Of a stretch of DNA of 64,000 bases, positions 1-12,289 are shown in pieces. Source of the DNA: Lumnitzera littorea (lineage: Eukaryota; Streptophyta; Magnoliopsida; Myrtales; Combretaceae); assembly GCA_024138015.1 (NCBI GenBank), contig JAMXBB010000010.1, positions 52,051,936-52,115,935 of the forward strand, in the 5' to 3' direction. The position numbers were made by a program, and so were the translations under genes. The notes under the pieces are model-generated. The model had not been told where the DNA came from, did no database searches, and worked only from the letters and a program-made list of their open reading frames with translations. The first letter of the stretch is position 1. The number at the start of each line of letters is the position of its first letter.

Positions 1-2825
1 GGACACTTGTAAATTAAATAAAATTTCTTAATAATTAAAAAAAATCCAACTATCTCTAATCTTTATAAATAGGGCCCCTAGGTTCAGATTTCACATTTTA
101 GCAACTAGGAGCACTTAAGAAAAATTCAAAAGAAAAAAATTATAAAAATTAGAAAAAAAAATAGAGCAAATCATGCCCTAGCTAGGTTCCCTAACCCATT
201 GTTGATCTATTGTTGTGGCCATTCAGACACCGATAGAGCACCCAATGCCACCTTCGACCAATACACCCCCTCTGACCACTAACCACTTCATCATCGACAA
301 ACACTAGGTTAAAAATCTACCATATTTTTCAATAAATTCTAAAAATTATTAAATGAAATGGGGAAATTATGAAAAGAATCATTCCTAGGTTATTTTAGGT
401 ATACTTTCATGCTGTAAATTTATTTTTGCAAAATTATCGATATTTTTTATATACTTACTTAAGAAGGTCACTATTCATCTAAATTGACTTTCAAAATAAA
501 TATACTAAATGATATAGTTTCTAGCTCAAAATTTTTATATATAATACATATTACATATAGTTAATTACTATGTTGCCTAATTTTTATTTATTTATTTTAA
601 TAATTATTGTATTTTTTACCCTAAAAATAATTAAAAATAGGCTAAATGATGAAATAAATTGATTTTTTATTAAATTAATTAATGAAATTGGTAAGTGTTT
701 ACCTTTGGACACTTGTAGTGATATTGGGATTGTTGGAAATTATTTCTTATAAAAATGATATTATTTATGTAATCAATCATAATTTAAGGGTAAAAATGTA
801 AATACGTGTATATAGGCAATATGCCGATAGCATGAAACACATAATGACTAAATTCCTTATATTTTTAGGAGTCTATAAAAATTTTTAGGGAATTATTTGG
901 TGACTCAAGCTATTTATTACAAATTTACTTAGTAAAAAACTTAAATTATGAACCGAGACATATTTTTAGTAATAATAGGCTAAAATGTAATAAATATTGA
1001 AATAAAACTTATACATGTACATGCTAATCAAGTTTGGTAAAAATGAATTTTTTTAACCTATTTAGTGATAATTATACAATCAGGTTGTGATATATACATA
1101 TTAGGATCAGATAATATCTATATTATTAAGTTATATTAGAAAATTATATAAAATATAGTCCAATTACATAAAATGAGTATAATATAATAATACTTATTAT
1201 AGGAGCGCATAGGTAAAATATAAAGCTAAAAACACTATTTAGAAGTCATATCTCGAAATAAAACCCGTAATACATATCATTAGTTATGTACAAATCCAAT
1301 GACACTATTTTTATTAAAATCGAACAATCCTAAATAATATAACCTATATCTCTATAATATTATGAAAATTTTACATACTACGATAGCCTGATCGTAACTA
1401 AAATGTAAATTGACTGATTAAAAGTATATTTCGATACAATTGAAATGATATATTAAATGCAATAGTATAACTACGTATATTATTGATACTTAATAACTTA
1501 ACTTATATAATAAAACTATATTTCATTATATAAGGAAAATAATTATATACCTTAGATATATATATATATATATAAAACTTTGGAAGGAAATAAAAGAGTA
1601 GATAAAACCCTAACGTTTTCGTAACTCTTATGAAAACTAAATATGGGTTATATATATATATAGGGTCTCCTAATGAACAAACCGTCAACAATACGAGTCT
1701 TCCATAGAGAGCGTCACGATAGGTAAGTGAGATCAATGCTTCACAATATTTTGGGGTATTCTTTTAAAATATTTAAAGACTTTGATACATATTTGCTTAT
1801 CATTATAGTTAGTTGTTTATATGTATGCAACGCTTGTGTTTGAGATTTAATTTGCTATGATGAGAGATAAGCTTCGTGTTATGGTTGTTCTATAAATATT
1901 AAGCTTGAATTGTTTAAACTTGGTTGATCACCTAAAAATAAAATAACTCAAACTCGGCTTAACACCTAACCTGATATGCATCGCAACCTACTAGGGGTAG
2001 TAGCTAGGATTCTTGAGCCAAACACAGACTCCCTTCAATGAGGATAATTGAAATGATCCTTTCCCCACCCTTAGTCAAACTAGTGACAAGAGAGGAGGTT
2101 ACGGCAAGGTTGGGGTTTGTGGTTCGAAAGTGGTCACGAGAGAAGGGTGTTTTCTATTACACAAGCCCCAATTTGGTTTTGATTTGCAAGTGCATGAAGT
2201 CAAGCTCCTCAACCCATATTAAAGCAAGTACAATTTCTCTTATCTTACTATGGACTAGATAACGCCATGCGATGACATTTACTTATATAGACTCTACATC
2301 TAACTAACTTGATTAAAAACCCTGCTTGTAATGTACTGAATGCATATTTTTATCCGAGCTCCACTTATTGAGTAAGTTGTCACTCATTCCCCTATAGTTT
2401 GTTTTACAGGTTCTGAATGGATTTATACGAATCTACCTAGAACCAAAGCTCTAGTAACTGGGACGAGGAGTAAGGTGTAACAAGAAATGACTAGTTATTG
2501 ACCTTTGTATTGACTTGCTTAACTTTTAAGAAAAAACTACACAAGACTCCTCAAGGGCTTGGCAGTTTTCAATATTCTAGTTTATATATGAAATGATAGG
2601 TACCTATGGGATTTACTACCACTCTTTTGCAAAGTCAAATTTCAAGTTTATTTTTAAAGATTATTCCATAAATTTATATTAAATAGGTATCGAATTATAT
2701 GTTTCAAAAGGTTAGAGTCGAGTATGCTTGGTGTGAACTAGATTTAAGATAGTAACTATAAGGTCAGTTTCTATCTTAGGATGACTCACACCATAGGACT
2801 GTTACGACTCTATTATTTCGTAACA
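1..2825 (+). mobile_element. LTR of family A, left copy (5' part outside the window)
   Basis: This stretch is co-linear with 19354-20968 and, more weakly, with 32690-35462, so it is a dispersed repeat. It carries a TATA-like box (TATAAATAG at 66-74) followed by transcription-start-like sequence, which sets the + orientation. The 3' end is placed at 2825 (CGTAACA) because the related copy ends at 35462 in CGTGACA at the same point of the alignment. By comparison with the copy at 18662, roughly 700 bp of the LTR lie left of the window. A PBS-like sequence follows at 2835, so this could be a 5' LTR rather than a solo LTR. No coding sequence is seen. The small ORFs inside it look like chance. Confidence 0.7.
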
Positions 2826-2834
2826 GTTCTAAAC

Positions 2835-2846
2835 TGGTATTGGAGA
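2835..2846 (+). other. Primer-binding-site-like sequence after LTR A
   Basis: TGGTATTGGAGA lies 9 bp after the proposed LTR end. It resembles the initiator-Met tRNA primer site of plant LTR elements (TGGTATCAGAGC) with two or three changes. It supports reading 1-2825 as a 5' LTR. Confidence 0.4.
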
Positions 2847-4157
2847 ATTATTCTTAAGAATTCTCTCTAAAGTGAAATTCTTAAGAATGTGCTTTGAAGC
2901 TTCATAAATGGAATGAATTTGACGTAATAAGAAATACTAAGAGTGTGTAGTAAAAAGGGATTTAAACTATAGGTAAATATATAACCATAATATTTATATA
3001 CTTATGTTGAATTTGGGGTTATAATGGGTAATACTATCCTTCGAGTTAATTAACTTTTATTTAACTAGTTTTGACAACTGTAGAAAAGCACCCTTAATCT
3101 CTTGACCAACTCTTAAGTAAAGCAGTAAGGAATTGCTTATAAGATACAAAATACTATCCTTTAATGTTGCTATTAGAAGTGAATAATTAGGTAATATTGG
3201 AATAACATAGAAAAGTTATGGTAGACCTAATTTAGAAATCAAAACTTTCTATGCTCATCCCTTATATTTTCTAAAAGAGTTCTTTAGACTAATTGACTAA
3301 TTACTACACCACTTATTTCTTATACATATTGAGATATACCATTAGGATTTAATAAGTTAAAACTTGATAGTAAACCCTCTACTGTACTAAGGGAATTACT
3401 TAATGAATTGGAAGAAATTCTAAGTAGTAAGTTTTGAAGAGTTTAGTAATTGCTAAGGAAAGGGATCCTATGAAGAACCTTAGTGCTGATTACGAGTGTA
3501 ATAAAGTAGTAAACAGGATGGTAACTTAGTCTAAAGATGAATGGTTGGTAGAATTTAAAGAAGTGAATTAAGGAAAACCTATTTATAAAGGGTATTATAA
3601 AACCTAATTCAAAGGATAAAATAGGTGATTGTAAGATAAACGTAAGAAATCGAACTATGAAAGGTGACAAGGTCAATCTTAAAGTAATAATTCGAGACAA
3701 CAATATGGTAGACAAAATACATTATAAGGACCACAAACTTTTAGTAATAGATAGAAGAAATGGTATGTTTATTATATACTCAACGATGACATTAAACCTT
3801 TGTTTTGATTAAATTAAATGTTACCTTGTAACATAATACATCTCAACATTAACACGACTGTGTTCTTTAGCGATATTTAAACTATAAAATTTCCCTCCAA
3901 CCCAAGATATATCTATGATCTTACCAACATATAGCCTTGTTAACATAGAAGTGTAACTGGAATAAGCATGAATTAGAGTGAGACTCTATGCTGATTCAAT
4001 TAAATGTCATATTTATTGATAACATACCTACATGGCTGTATGTATATTCGAATGTTTTGGTAGAATTTGAAGTTAAATGTGTTGATAGTCAGATTTCATT
4101 CGACTACTCATCTGCTAACATGACAAGTAACCCACTTCTTAGCTAACACCGATTAAC
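2847..4157 (+). other. Degenerate internal region of element A
   Basis: AT-rich sequence between LTR A and the insertion point of element B, with no open frame of useful length. It is probably the decayed leader and gag region of element A. I could not identify any conserved protein block. The region ends at the 5-bp direct repeat ATAAA (4158-4162) that flanks element B. Confidence 0.3.
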
Positions 4158-4162
4158 ATAAA

Positions 4163-4329
4163 TCTGTATCTTATTTGAATTTAAAGAAAGTGGTGCCAAC
4201 AGTTATCACGTGGTATGGTTATATTACATATTTGCCCACTATTTCTACATTTGAGGAATGTACCTGATCGAGAGGTCTCCACGAATCCAGTAATTATGCA
4301 ACTAACTGCTGTTTTAGACACTCAACGTT
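4163..4329 (+). repeat. Element B 5' LTR, left part
   Basis: Aligns with 15235-15408 of the 3' LTR and shares long identical blocks, for example around 4255-4320 against 15325-15390. The copy is cut at 4329 by the family E solo LTR and resumes at 7655. Confidence 0.8.
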
Positions 4330-7300
4330 TGTAAACCCCTAAAATTATGAACTTAGTTTTTGAAATAGACTCAACTATGTTAGACAATTTAGGAGTCGAC
4401 AAGGCTAATGAAAGTGAAAACCCTAAAAGAAATACTCAATCGCGTAAGAAACTTTTCTACCCTAAATGTTTCTAAATGCTAAAGATTTTATTCAAAAGTG
4501 ATAGAAACCCTAAAATTGATTATCTTAAAGACATATGTGCACTAATCCAACATGATATACCCTAAGACCCTAATTGATAATATAATGCTCATATTTTACC
4601 AAATCACTAGTAAAAGGTTAGAGATGACCCTCATTCATGCTTATATAATTCGAATCCTTAAGAAATCCATTAGAAACTAAGATAATGAGTCATAGATTAT
4701 ATTTATCCCTTAAATATGTGATTAAGATAGTCTCACTTAGAGTTAGGGTAATAATTGAAGATTAGGTTATATATAGTGAACTTTAATACTCAAATTTGTA
4801 CTTTTTGCATTTGTTATCCAAAGTGGTTTATCAAATGAGATATATAAGCTATAAAGACCTAAAGTAAGACCTCATCAACTATGTTTACTAATTAATTCAT
4901 CAAATACCTCATTTCCTTCATTTTTCCCTTAATTTCCCTTAATCACTACATTATGTACACAAATTTACATATGCTTAAGCAGAGTTGACCAAGTTAATAC
5001 ATGTTGACCAAAGTCAAAGGGTTGACTAAGTCAACACTTTGAAAAGTCAACAAAATACACTAAAGAGATAAAGAAAATATATCTTCCTTAATGATGGCTT
5101 TTCTTTTGATTTTTCTTTTTTCCCTTCCCCTTAATTGTTGCGGTCCACATCTCCCCCTTCTAGACCCCACCATTTTCTTCCTTTCATTATGAAAACAAGA
5201 CAAAAGAAACAAAATAAAACATACCCTCCATTGCCGTGAGCTTTCCCTTCCCCTTTCACTTTCATTTCTTCACTTTTGTCTCCTTAAATTCAACACAACT
5301 AAAGGTATGTACTTAACTTACTTTATGTTGGTTTATATTATTCATTAGTTAGTTAATTAGGTAGATTAGATAATTAGTTATGTGTTTAGTGTTGTCTTGA
5401 AGAGGAGGGAACAAAGTTTCCATCTTTAGGTATAGAAAGTGAAGAATCATGAAGGAGAGGGAAGAAATACATGTGTATGTACTCTTAGGTATGTGTAGAT
5501 AAAGAAATACCAAAGGAATACAAGTATGTGAACCTTTATACATAAGTATTTATCATGTACATAACTTGAATTAAGACCATATCTAACTATATATGTGTAT
5601 ACTATACTAAATACATACATAGAAATACAAAAGGATGAAATTGGGAGGATTTTCTTAAGAGAAAATTAGGCATACGAATTTTTGTATAAAAATACATATC
5701 CAACCGTATAGGTATATGAGTAGGTATACATGTATAAATACGGTATAAATGTAGGTAGATGTATAAGTATATGTATGTATAAGGCATATGTACATAAGTA
5801 TAAAGTAAGAAACAAAATGTACATATGACATAAGCATGAGGTGATGCTTATGTAATCAAATGATGAGGTGAGTGATGATATAAACACATGATGACATAAG
5901 CAATGATATAAATAAAAGATGATGTAAGCGATGACATAAGCATAGGTTTGGAAAATGAGAAAAATAAGAAAAATGTAGGTAATTAGATACTAAAATCAGT
6001 AAATCCTAATACACCTTCTAAACTAGATTATACCTAATTCAGTACATGAATTAGTAATAGCAAAGTAAATTCCTTTAACTATAAGAATTTAAGGAATAAA
6101 GGATATAAATATAAGTAATAAGAATACTTAAGTGTTATAGCTAAAAATTTCTATAAATTTAGTTCATAATGTAAAATAGGGGTCTTAACATCCAAAATAG
6201 ACATTACCGTGTGAATATATGTCCGAAAACGATGAAAAACGACTATAAATTCATAAATATCAGAAATAAAACAAAAAAGTTATATACGATTAATAATAAA
6301 GTCTAACCGGGTAAAAGTTGATAGTAATCTAAGTAGAATTAGGTAATTAAATATTTAGAATTATTAGTTAATTCAAGTACTTACTAGACTTATCAAATCG
6401 TAATGATCAGGTAACCCTGAGGTGAGCGAGGACCTCCTAATCGACTACTACGATTAGGACGAGTCGCTATGGCCGAGTGAGTATTTACCCAATGACTCCA
6501 TGCTTGTTTTGTGATTGTAGCTAGTGGACTTAAATACTATTGTTAATTGATGATTGTGTGGGGTTTAGGAAACGCCTATGTATGCTGGTATGTCTTGAGT
6601 TGTGAACTTATCTTAAGTATTGATAATGCTATGTTTGTTGCATGGTAGGATAGGAAATGATTGTGTGTGCAATTGGATGGTCATAGTATAATTTGAAATT
6701 AATTATACTCGGCCTATAAAAAGAAATTGGGACATGCATTAACATGCATAGCATGGATACTATTCCGGCCATCACATCACACGGAGGTAAAGAGAGGCCA
6801 TTCGGGGGTTGATATTATTCATTTATTTGGTTCTATACGGTGCACTCGTACAAAATGACCTTACCCTGGCCCGCGAGAATACTAGGTGTTGGAGGCACCA
6901 ACCGCCTGGCTAAGGGTCGAGTCTAGAGGCCTCCGTTTAGGGATGAGTGTAGACTGCGGGGGTCCACTCACAATTATACTAGAACTTTGGTTTTTCTGAA
7001 AATAAAAAAATTATTTGATATAAGTACGGAACGTGGAGTTCCGTAGTAAAGTAAGTTCTAGTATAATACCCGGATCTGATTGGTGCCGTATATACTCCAA
7101 CCTTGACTTTGGAGGGCATTAAATCTGAGTTACATATATGAACTAGTTAATTATACATATTGTTTGGCATTCTGGTTGATCATTCATTCATATGCGTGAA
7201 TATAATGTACTTATAACTTGCTTGTGGTGTGGCTAAGGGTTTTGCTCACTAAGCTTAGGCTTACACCCCTTTAGACTTTTGTTGCAGGATAGCCTGTTCG

Positions 7301-7654
7301 TAGAGGCAAGACGTGGGATGCCACAGGTTTGCCTGGAGACTTAGGCAAGAGTGAGCTGTCCTGTGTATTGAGAGAGAATAGTTTAAGTGGACTATTACTC
7401 ATGTACTTTTGTTTATCTTATTATTATAGACCTAGACTTACTTAAACACTGTGTATTGTAAGCTTTATAACTTAAATTTTATATAAATATGTTTGTGTGA
7501 TGATATCATGTGAATCTGGATGTTCTTTGGAAACTAGTGATTGTAGAGCCTTGTATATTGTATGAAGAGTTATTGATTGGAAGGGTAACCAATCAGGGGT
7601 TCTTCGTACAGTATACGGCGTCTGCCACGACTAGGCCGTCCTTAGTTCGTGACA
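4330..7654. mobile_element. Solo LTR, family E (3325 bp), with perfect target duplication
   Basis: The segment starts TGTAAACCCC, ends CGTGACA, and is flanked by the identical 5-mer ACGTT (4325-4329 and 7655-7659). Removing it restores the 5' LTR of element B, which confirms both boundaries independently. No gag or pol sequence lies inside, so it is a solo LTR left by unequal recombination. The first 17 bases match the start of the family A LTR at 31993 (TGTAAACCCCTAAAATT) and both end in CGTGACA, but the bodies differ, so it is a related yet separate family. GC content rises around 6760-7100, where a nested inverted repeat lies (6973-7067). Orientation is not certain from the ends alone. The tyrosine- and isoleucine-rich frames at 5349-5887 (minus) are low-complexity shadows. 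Confidence 0.85.
6973..7067. other. Nested inverted repeat inside solo LTR E
   Basis: ATTATACTAGAACTT (6973-6987) is repeated as its exact reverse complement at 7053-7067. The 65-bp loop holds a second perfect 7-bp palindrome, ACGGAAC/GTTCCGT (7026-7044, 5-base loop). In DNA or RNA this could form a stem with an inner hairpin. Its role in the LTR is unknown. Confidence 0.75.
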
Positions 7655-7809
7655 ACGTTCACTTATAAATACGAAAATACGAACTTTATTTTCTCACTAA
7701 ATTCATTTACTAACTTAAGCATTGAAGTAGTTGCACCAAACTAGTCTCAATACCCTTTAGTTCTTTATACTTTGCAAGAAGGAACTTATCTGAAAATCAT
7801 ACAATAACA
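7655..7809 (+). repeat. Element B 5' LTR, right part
   Basis: Resumes the 5' LTR after the solo LTR insertion and aligns with 15403-15582. It contains the TATA-like box (TTATAAATA, 7663-7671) only a few bases right of the insertion, so the insertion separated the upstream promoter region from the TATA box. Confidence 0.8.
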
Positions 7810-7811
7810 TT

Positions 7812-7823
7812 TGGTGCCGTCTG
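7812..7823 (+). other. Element B primer binding site
   Basis: TGGTGCCGTCTG begins two bases after the end of the 5' LTR. It resembles the TGGCGCCGTCTG-type primer site seen in many plant Gypsy elements and fixes the + orientation. Confidence 0.7.
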
Positions 7824-7842
7824 TTTTCTCTTACACACCGAC

Positions 7843-9325
7843 ATGGCAAGAACTAGATTGACTAGAAGTATAGGTACTGATACTTTGTCCCACCACCTAA
7901 AGGGGGAAAGTAAACATACTGATGAGCAACGTTTGGCTAAGTTGGAGTAAATTTTCCTTAACTTGGCCAAAGAAAACCAAGAGTTGAGTAAAAAACATGA
8001 AGAGGTTCTTAATCTCCTTCATAGTAATGTCCACCTAAATCAAAATAAACAACACAACGATCAATAGTGACGACTTGATTTATTCTCCTGAATTACCAAG
8101 AAAACAAGTTAAAGTTACAATGGGAACTTTAGCCCTTGCGCTCAAGAAAAATGATAAGGGGAAGTAACCACAACAGGCGCACCATACTAGACCCTCACAT
8201 GTTAGGACATCTACTATGACAAGTAAACAATTTCAAATTAAGAAGAGCCCTTTTATCCCCGAAATCCTAGATGAGGTAATACCATGACACATTAAGTTGC
8301 CGTAATTTGAAACCTATTATGGAACAAAAGAACCTAAAGATCACCATGAGTACTACTGTGCTTTAGCCAAGTTGCACGACCTAAGCGATGCCATGGCTTA
8401 CCGAGCTTCTCCCTCAACATTGAGGAATGCGGCAGGTATATGTTTCAAATACTTGAAGCTAAACACAATCTCGCATTTCGAGAATTTGGTAAAAGTGTTT
8501 CTTCAACACTTCCTTACGAGTAAGCTTCATGTTAAGGATTCTTCTATCCTTAACATGATAAAGCAGAGATCGGATGAGTCTATCAAAGGGTGAAGGCGCT
8601 GCCGCAGGTGCCTCTTGAGCCGACCCCGGGGAAGCGACTGGATTAGTGGGATGATCTATAGGCCTTGCTTCCGATTAATTGACGGAAGCGCTGTTATTGG
8701 TATGGCTCTCGGGAAAAGGCTCCATTAGGACCTGCTCCTCGAAGGAAGTCTTCCCCGTCCACGAGGTTGAGTTTGATGAGCCCGATTCCCCCGAAGGAGC
8801 CATCATCATCAGACCAGATTGGGTCTCGTCAATCATGACTGCCCCCAATAAAGTCGAAAGAATCCAAGTTAGGAAGAGACTAAAGTAAGAAATGGAATGT
8901 TTTTGAAAAAGAGAAATGGCTAAGAATGTATAAACCATGCCGAGATACCCGAAGACCGGTTTTTCCGCACCATATTTTGATCTGCCTCTTCTTCAATCTG
9001 GAATTCCCAGCAATATCTGGCTAGGTTTATGGTTAAGATGGTTTAGATTCCAAAACTAAACATAAGCGTAGCTCTTAATGCAGTTATAAATGGTGTCAAA
9101 CCCCATGGAGACTTCTTCAAGTCTCTTTCCAAAAATAAGCTAGGAACTTTTGCTAAGTTTAAAGCTAAAGCTGTATCTTACATCCAACAAGAGGACAATA
9201 TAAAGGCTCAACAAGAGGCTAATCAAAATAAAGGAGGCAAGAAAAGTGACAAAAGGAGAAGTGTAAAAGATCGACTCGGAATAGATGATGACCAATGTCC
9301 TAACTTCAAAAAAAAAAGGCTATGA
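7843..9325 (+). pseudogene. gag: Element B gag, broken and interrupted
   Basis: Gag is the capsid/nucleocapsid precursor that packages element RNA. The reading starts at the ATG at 7843 (MARTRLTRSIGTDTL) 20 bases after the PBS. It passes a coiled-coil-like stretch around 7935-8035, then the capsid-type domain (LAKLHDLSDAMAYRASPSTL at about 8364-8423 and ISHFENLVKVFLQHFL at about 8474-8521). After a foreign GC-rich block (8591-9005) it resumes with ISVALNAVINGVKPHGDFFK (about 9064-9123) and a Lys-rich tail (9215-9290). Several in-frame stops (about 7948, 8065, 8285) show decay. A clear CCHC knuckle is not visible, and a run of A near 9309 breaks the frame. It cannot make a full Gag. Confidence 0.75.
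8591..9005. other. GC-rich foreign segment inside gag of element B
   Basis: About 415 bp with near-balanced base composition interrupts the gag reading between QRSDESIKG (ends about 8592) and the resumed gag text near 9010. It is unlike the AT-rich sequence around it. On the minus strand it carries an open frame (8938-8675) with a hydrophobic start and a Ser/Glu-rich end (APSGESGSSNSTSW). I did not recognise the protein. Organellar DNA captured in the nucleus, or a captured host gene fragment, would both fit. No target duplication could be recognised. Confidence 0.5.
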
Positions 9326-9639
9326 ATTCCAACATACTTAGTCTATACACCAATCACTTGTCCAAAAGACATATTAATGGAAGTGTGTGGACAGAGAGGC
9401 ATATTGCAGTAGCCAGAAAGGATGAGAGGAAACCCATCAAGGAGAAATTCCAACAAATACCACGATCTCCATCACAACAAAGGCCATAACACTAACAAAT
9501 GCATCCAACTTAAGAACACTATTGAGGATGCAATTCAGCGAGGGCACTTACATAAGTTTTAGGTCATGATGCAGAGAATATTGGGAGACCATCTCAAAGG
9601 AGACGAGAAGACTAAAAGAATGCTACTCAACCAGCTATT

Positions 9640-10268
9640 GTTGGGAAAGATGTAAGAGACGAGAACACCAGTAGAGCACCTAATGGAATCATCAACATTA
9701 TTGTCGGTGGACCTTTTGCTATAGGTGATCAAGCTCTTCGAGTTCAACTAACTCCATTAATTATGTTTGCAATATCCAGGGCAAGAAGGTCAAAATCGAC
9801 AATACAATTTCTTTCAAAAAAGAATATTTTGAAGGCATTCAATGGCTGTATGATGACGCACTTGTGATTAGTGTGAGAATTGCTAACTTCAAGCTTAAGA
9901 AAATCCTCTTTAACACTAGAAGTTTGGTAGACATTATTTTTCAACACACATTTGATCAAATGAGACCAAAGATCAAAGCACAGTTGAGATCCTACAGCTA
10001 TGATTTGTATACCTTCAACAGTCAATCCATCTGAATAACTGGAGTAATTTCTTTACCAATCCAGATTAGAGATGACAAGCATGTTGTGGAAGACAAAGTA
10101 GACTTCCTTGTTGTCAAATGTTGGCTCCCGTACAATATGATCATGGGGCGGTCACATCAACACTTATTTAGCATCATTCCCTCCACTGCTCACCTCAAGG
10201 CCAAATTCCCCACTCCTACAAGAGTCAGTGTATGTAAAGGAGATCAATTGTTGACAAGATTACTGTAG
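9640..10268 (+). pseudogene. Element B aspartic protease region, inactive
   Basis: The retroviral-type aspartic protease cuts Gag-Pol. Across frame breaks the text includes a GGPFAIGD-like entry (about 9700), then KKILFNTRSLVDIIF (about 9898-9945), where the family normally has the catalytic D-S/T-G-x-S, and a C-terminal part with DFLVVKCWLPYNMIMGR (about 10101-10150). The catalytic Asp reads as Asn and the Gly as Arg, so the active site is gone. The placement between gag and RT agrees with Ty3/Gypsy order. Confidence 0.6.
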
Positions 10269-10335
10269 GCATTAAGGTAAGAAGAAATTTTTTAAGTCAA
10301 AACTTTCCCAAAAGGAAATTCAGTTGGCATAGACA

Positions 10336-11160
10336 ATGTCGAAGATGAAATGGAGGAATCCTAAAAAGACGACCAAGATAGGGAAACCCTTATCGATAAA
10401 CATCGGTCAAAGTTTAATCAACTTTGTACAGAACAATGCCGATGTATTTGCACGATCCCCCTCAAACATGCCAGGTATCCCTAGAGACGTTATAGTACAT
10501 AAACTTCAGACTGATCCAAACACAAAGGTAATTCAATAGAAGATAAGACATTTTCCCTTAAGAGGTAAGCAGCCATTGAAGAAGAAGTCTAGAAACTCTT
10601 GAAGGAAGAATTCATTTGAGAAAAGCCTTATCCGACTTGGCTAGCTAACTATGTGTTAGTTAAGAAGTCTAACGGCAAGTTGTGCATGTGCATAGACTTC
10701 ACGGATCTGAACAAGGCCTATGCCAAAGATTGCTTTCCCCTACCAAGAATAGATTAGATGGTTGATTCAACTCTTGGGCATGCTTTACTCTCTTTCGTGG
10801 ATACTTTTTCCAACTATAACCAAATTAAATTGGATGAGGAAGACCAAGTTCACACATCATTCGTCACTAACTTTAGAACATACTGTTATACAGTGATGCC
10901 TTTCAGGTTGAAAAATGCCAAAGTAACTTATCAGCGACTTGTAACTATGATGTTCAAGTCACAAATTCATTGAAATGTCAAAGTGTATGTCAACGATATG
11001 ATTATGAAAAGTAAGATAGAGGATCAGCATCTCATTGATCTTGAGGAGACGTTTGGTACTTTAAGAGATACAATATAAAGTTGAATCCGCAAAAATGAGT
11101 CTTTAGTGCTACTTCAGGTAAATTTTTAAGTTATATTGTCACTCGGCATAATATCGAAGC
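10336..11160 (+). pseudogene. Element B reverse transcriptase, inactive
   Basis: RT copies element RNA into DNA. The text begins with the pre-RT motif NNADVFARSPSNMPGIPRDV (10432-10491), then WLANYVLVKKSNGK (about 10639-10680), IDFTDLNKAY and FPLPRID (about 10693-10755), and VDSTLGHALLSFVDTFSNYN (10761-10820). It continues through YTVMPFRLKNAKVTYQRLV and KVYVNDMIMKSK (about 10980-11015). The catalytic YVDD box reads YVND, and there are in-frame stops near 10537, 10756 and 10971 plus a frameshift near 11060. The family is clear and the enzyme is dead. Confidence 0.85.
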
Positions 11161-11780
11161 GAATTCAAGGAAGATTGATGCGTTCAGAAACATGAAGTCC
11201 CTTCATACTGTCAAAGAGGTTCAGGAGCTAATTGGATGAATAGTCGCCCTCAATAGGTTTACATTGAGGAGTATGGATAGGTGTGTAGAATTCTTTAAAA
11301 TTTTAAAGAACCCAAAAGATTTCAAGTGGATGATTGAGTGTGAAAGAGCTTTCAGTGAGCTTAAAGAATTCCTCATGTCAACACCAATACTCTCAACACC
11401 GATTCCAGGAGAGAACTTATATTTATACTTGTCGATCAGTAGCTAAACACTTTCCTCTATATTGATTTGAACCGATGGCAAAGAGCATCAGCCAATTCAT
11501 TACGTGAGTAATGTCCTACAAGGACTGGAGCATCGATATACCAAAATTGAGAAATTTGTGTTAGCAGTAGTTCTCTTGGCAATGAAGTTAAAACTGTACT
11601 TTGAGGCTCACCAAATCGTAGTTCTTACTGATCAACCTTTACGACAGGCATTGCAACAGCCAGATTCTTCAAAGAGGATGATGATATATGCCCTGGAGCT
11701 AAGTGCCTATGGCGTATAATACGAACCCAGAATGGCATTAAAAGCTCAATTGTTGGCAAATGTTGTATTAAGTTCATAGG
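11161..11780 (+). pseudogene. Element B RNase H domain, inactive
   Basis: Follows RT and represents the Gypsy RNase H that degrades the RNA strand of the hybrid. Recognisable parts are FKWMIECERAFSELKEFLMS (11320-11379), PIPGENLYLYLSIS (11401-11442), then after a stop VLQGLEHRYTKIEKFVLAVV (11513-11572) and LKLYFEAHQIVVLTDQPLRQ (11588-11647). The order and spacing match the usual RNase H segment. Stops and a frameshift between 11440 and 11510 break it. Confidence 0.75.
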
Positions 11781-11813
11781 TAAAGAAGGTAGTATAAATA
11801 TTGCTGAGAAGTC

Positions 11814-12130
11814 TATATAGAATCTCTATATCGATGGTTCTTCAACTAGAGAAGGAAGTGGTGCAGGTCTTGTCCTACAGGGACGTCACAATGTTAAGGT
11901 CAATTATGCCCTAAAATTTGGATTTCTAACCAGCAACAATGAAGTAGAATATGAGGCCTTGATTGCAAGACTCAAATTAGCAAAGGAAGTTAGCATTGAG
12001 AAAGTTAAAATTTTCATATATTCATAACTTTTCATGAATCAAGTTAAAGGAAATTATGCAATGAAGGAAGAAGAAACGAGTAAGTACTTATTGATAGTAC
12101 GAGCACTCACGAAAGAATTTTAGTCCTTTT
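11814..12130 (+). pseudogene. Element B second RNase H-like domain (aRH)
   Basis: A second RNase H-like domain lies between the first RNase H and the integrase. The visible text is LYIDGSSTREGSGAGLVLQG (about 11823-11882), then ALKFGFLTSNNEVEYEALIA and LKLAKEVSIEKVKIF (about 11910-12015). The DGS and NNE(V)EYEAL blocks carry the acidic residues typical of the domain. This additional domain is diagnostic of the Tat lineage of plant Ty3/Gypsy elements. A stop near 12026 and drift afterwards make it inactive. Confidence 0.8.
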
Positions 12131-12289
12131 CAATTTACAAAATACCAAGAAGTAAGAATATCGCCACCAACAAGCTATCGACGTTGGTTAGTATGTCATT
12201 TCCTAATTTGAGCGACAAACTTTTTGTCGAGTTTCTCCCCCACAAGAGTTCACCAATTGTTCCATAGAGCTGTAAACTAGCTCTTTACC

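Noticed and set aside
5349..5887. Overlapping Tyr/Ile-rich minus-strand ORFs
   Set aside because: Low-complexity products of TACATA/TATGTA repeats inside solo LTR E, with no motif.
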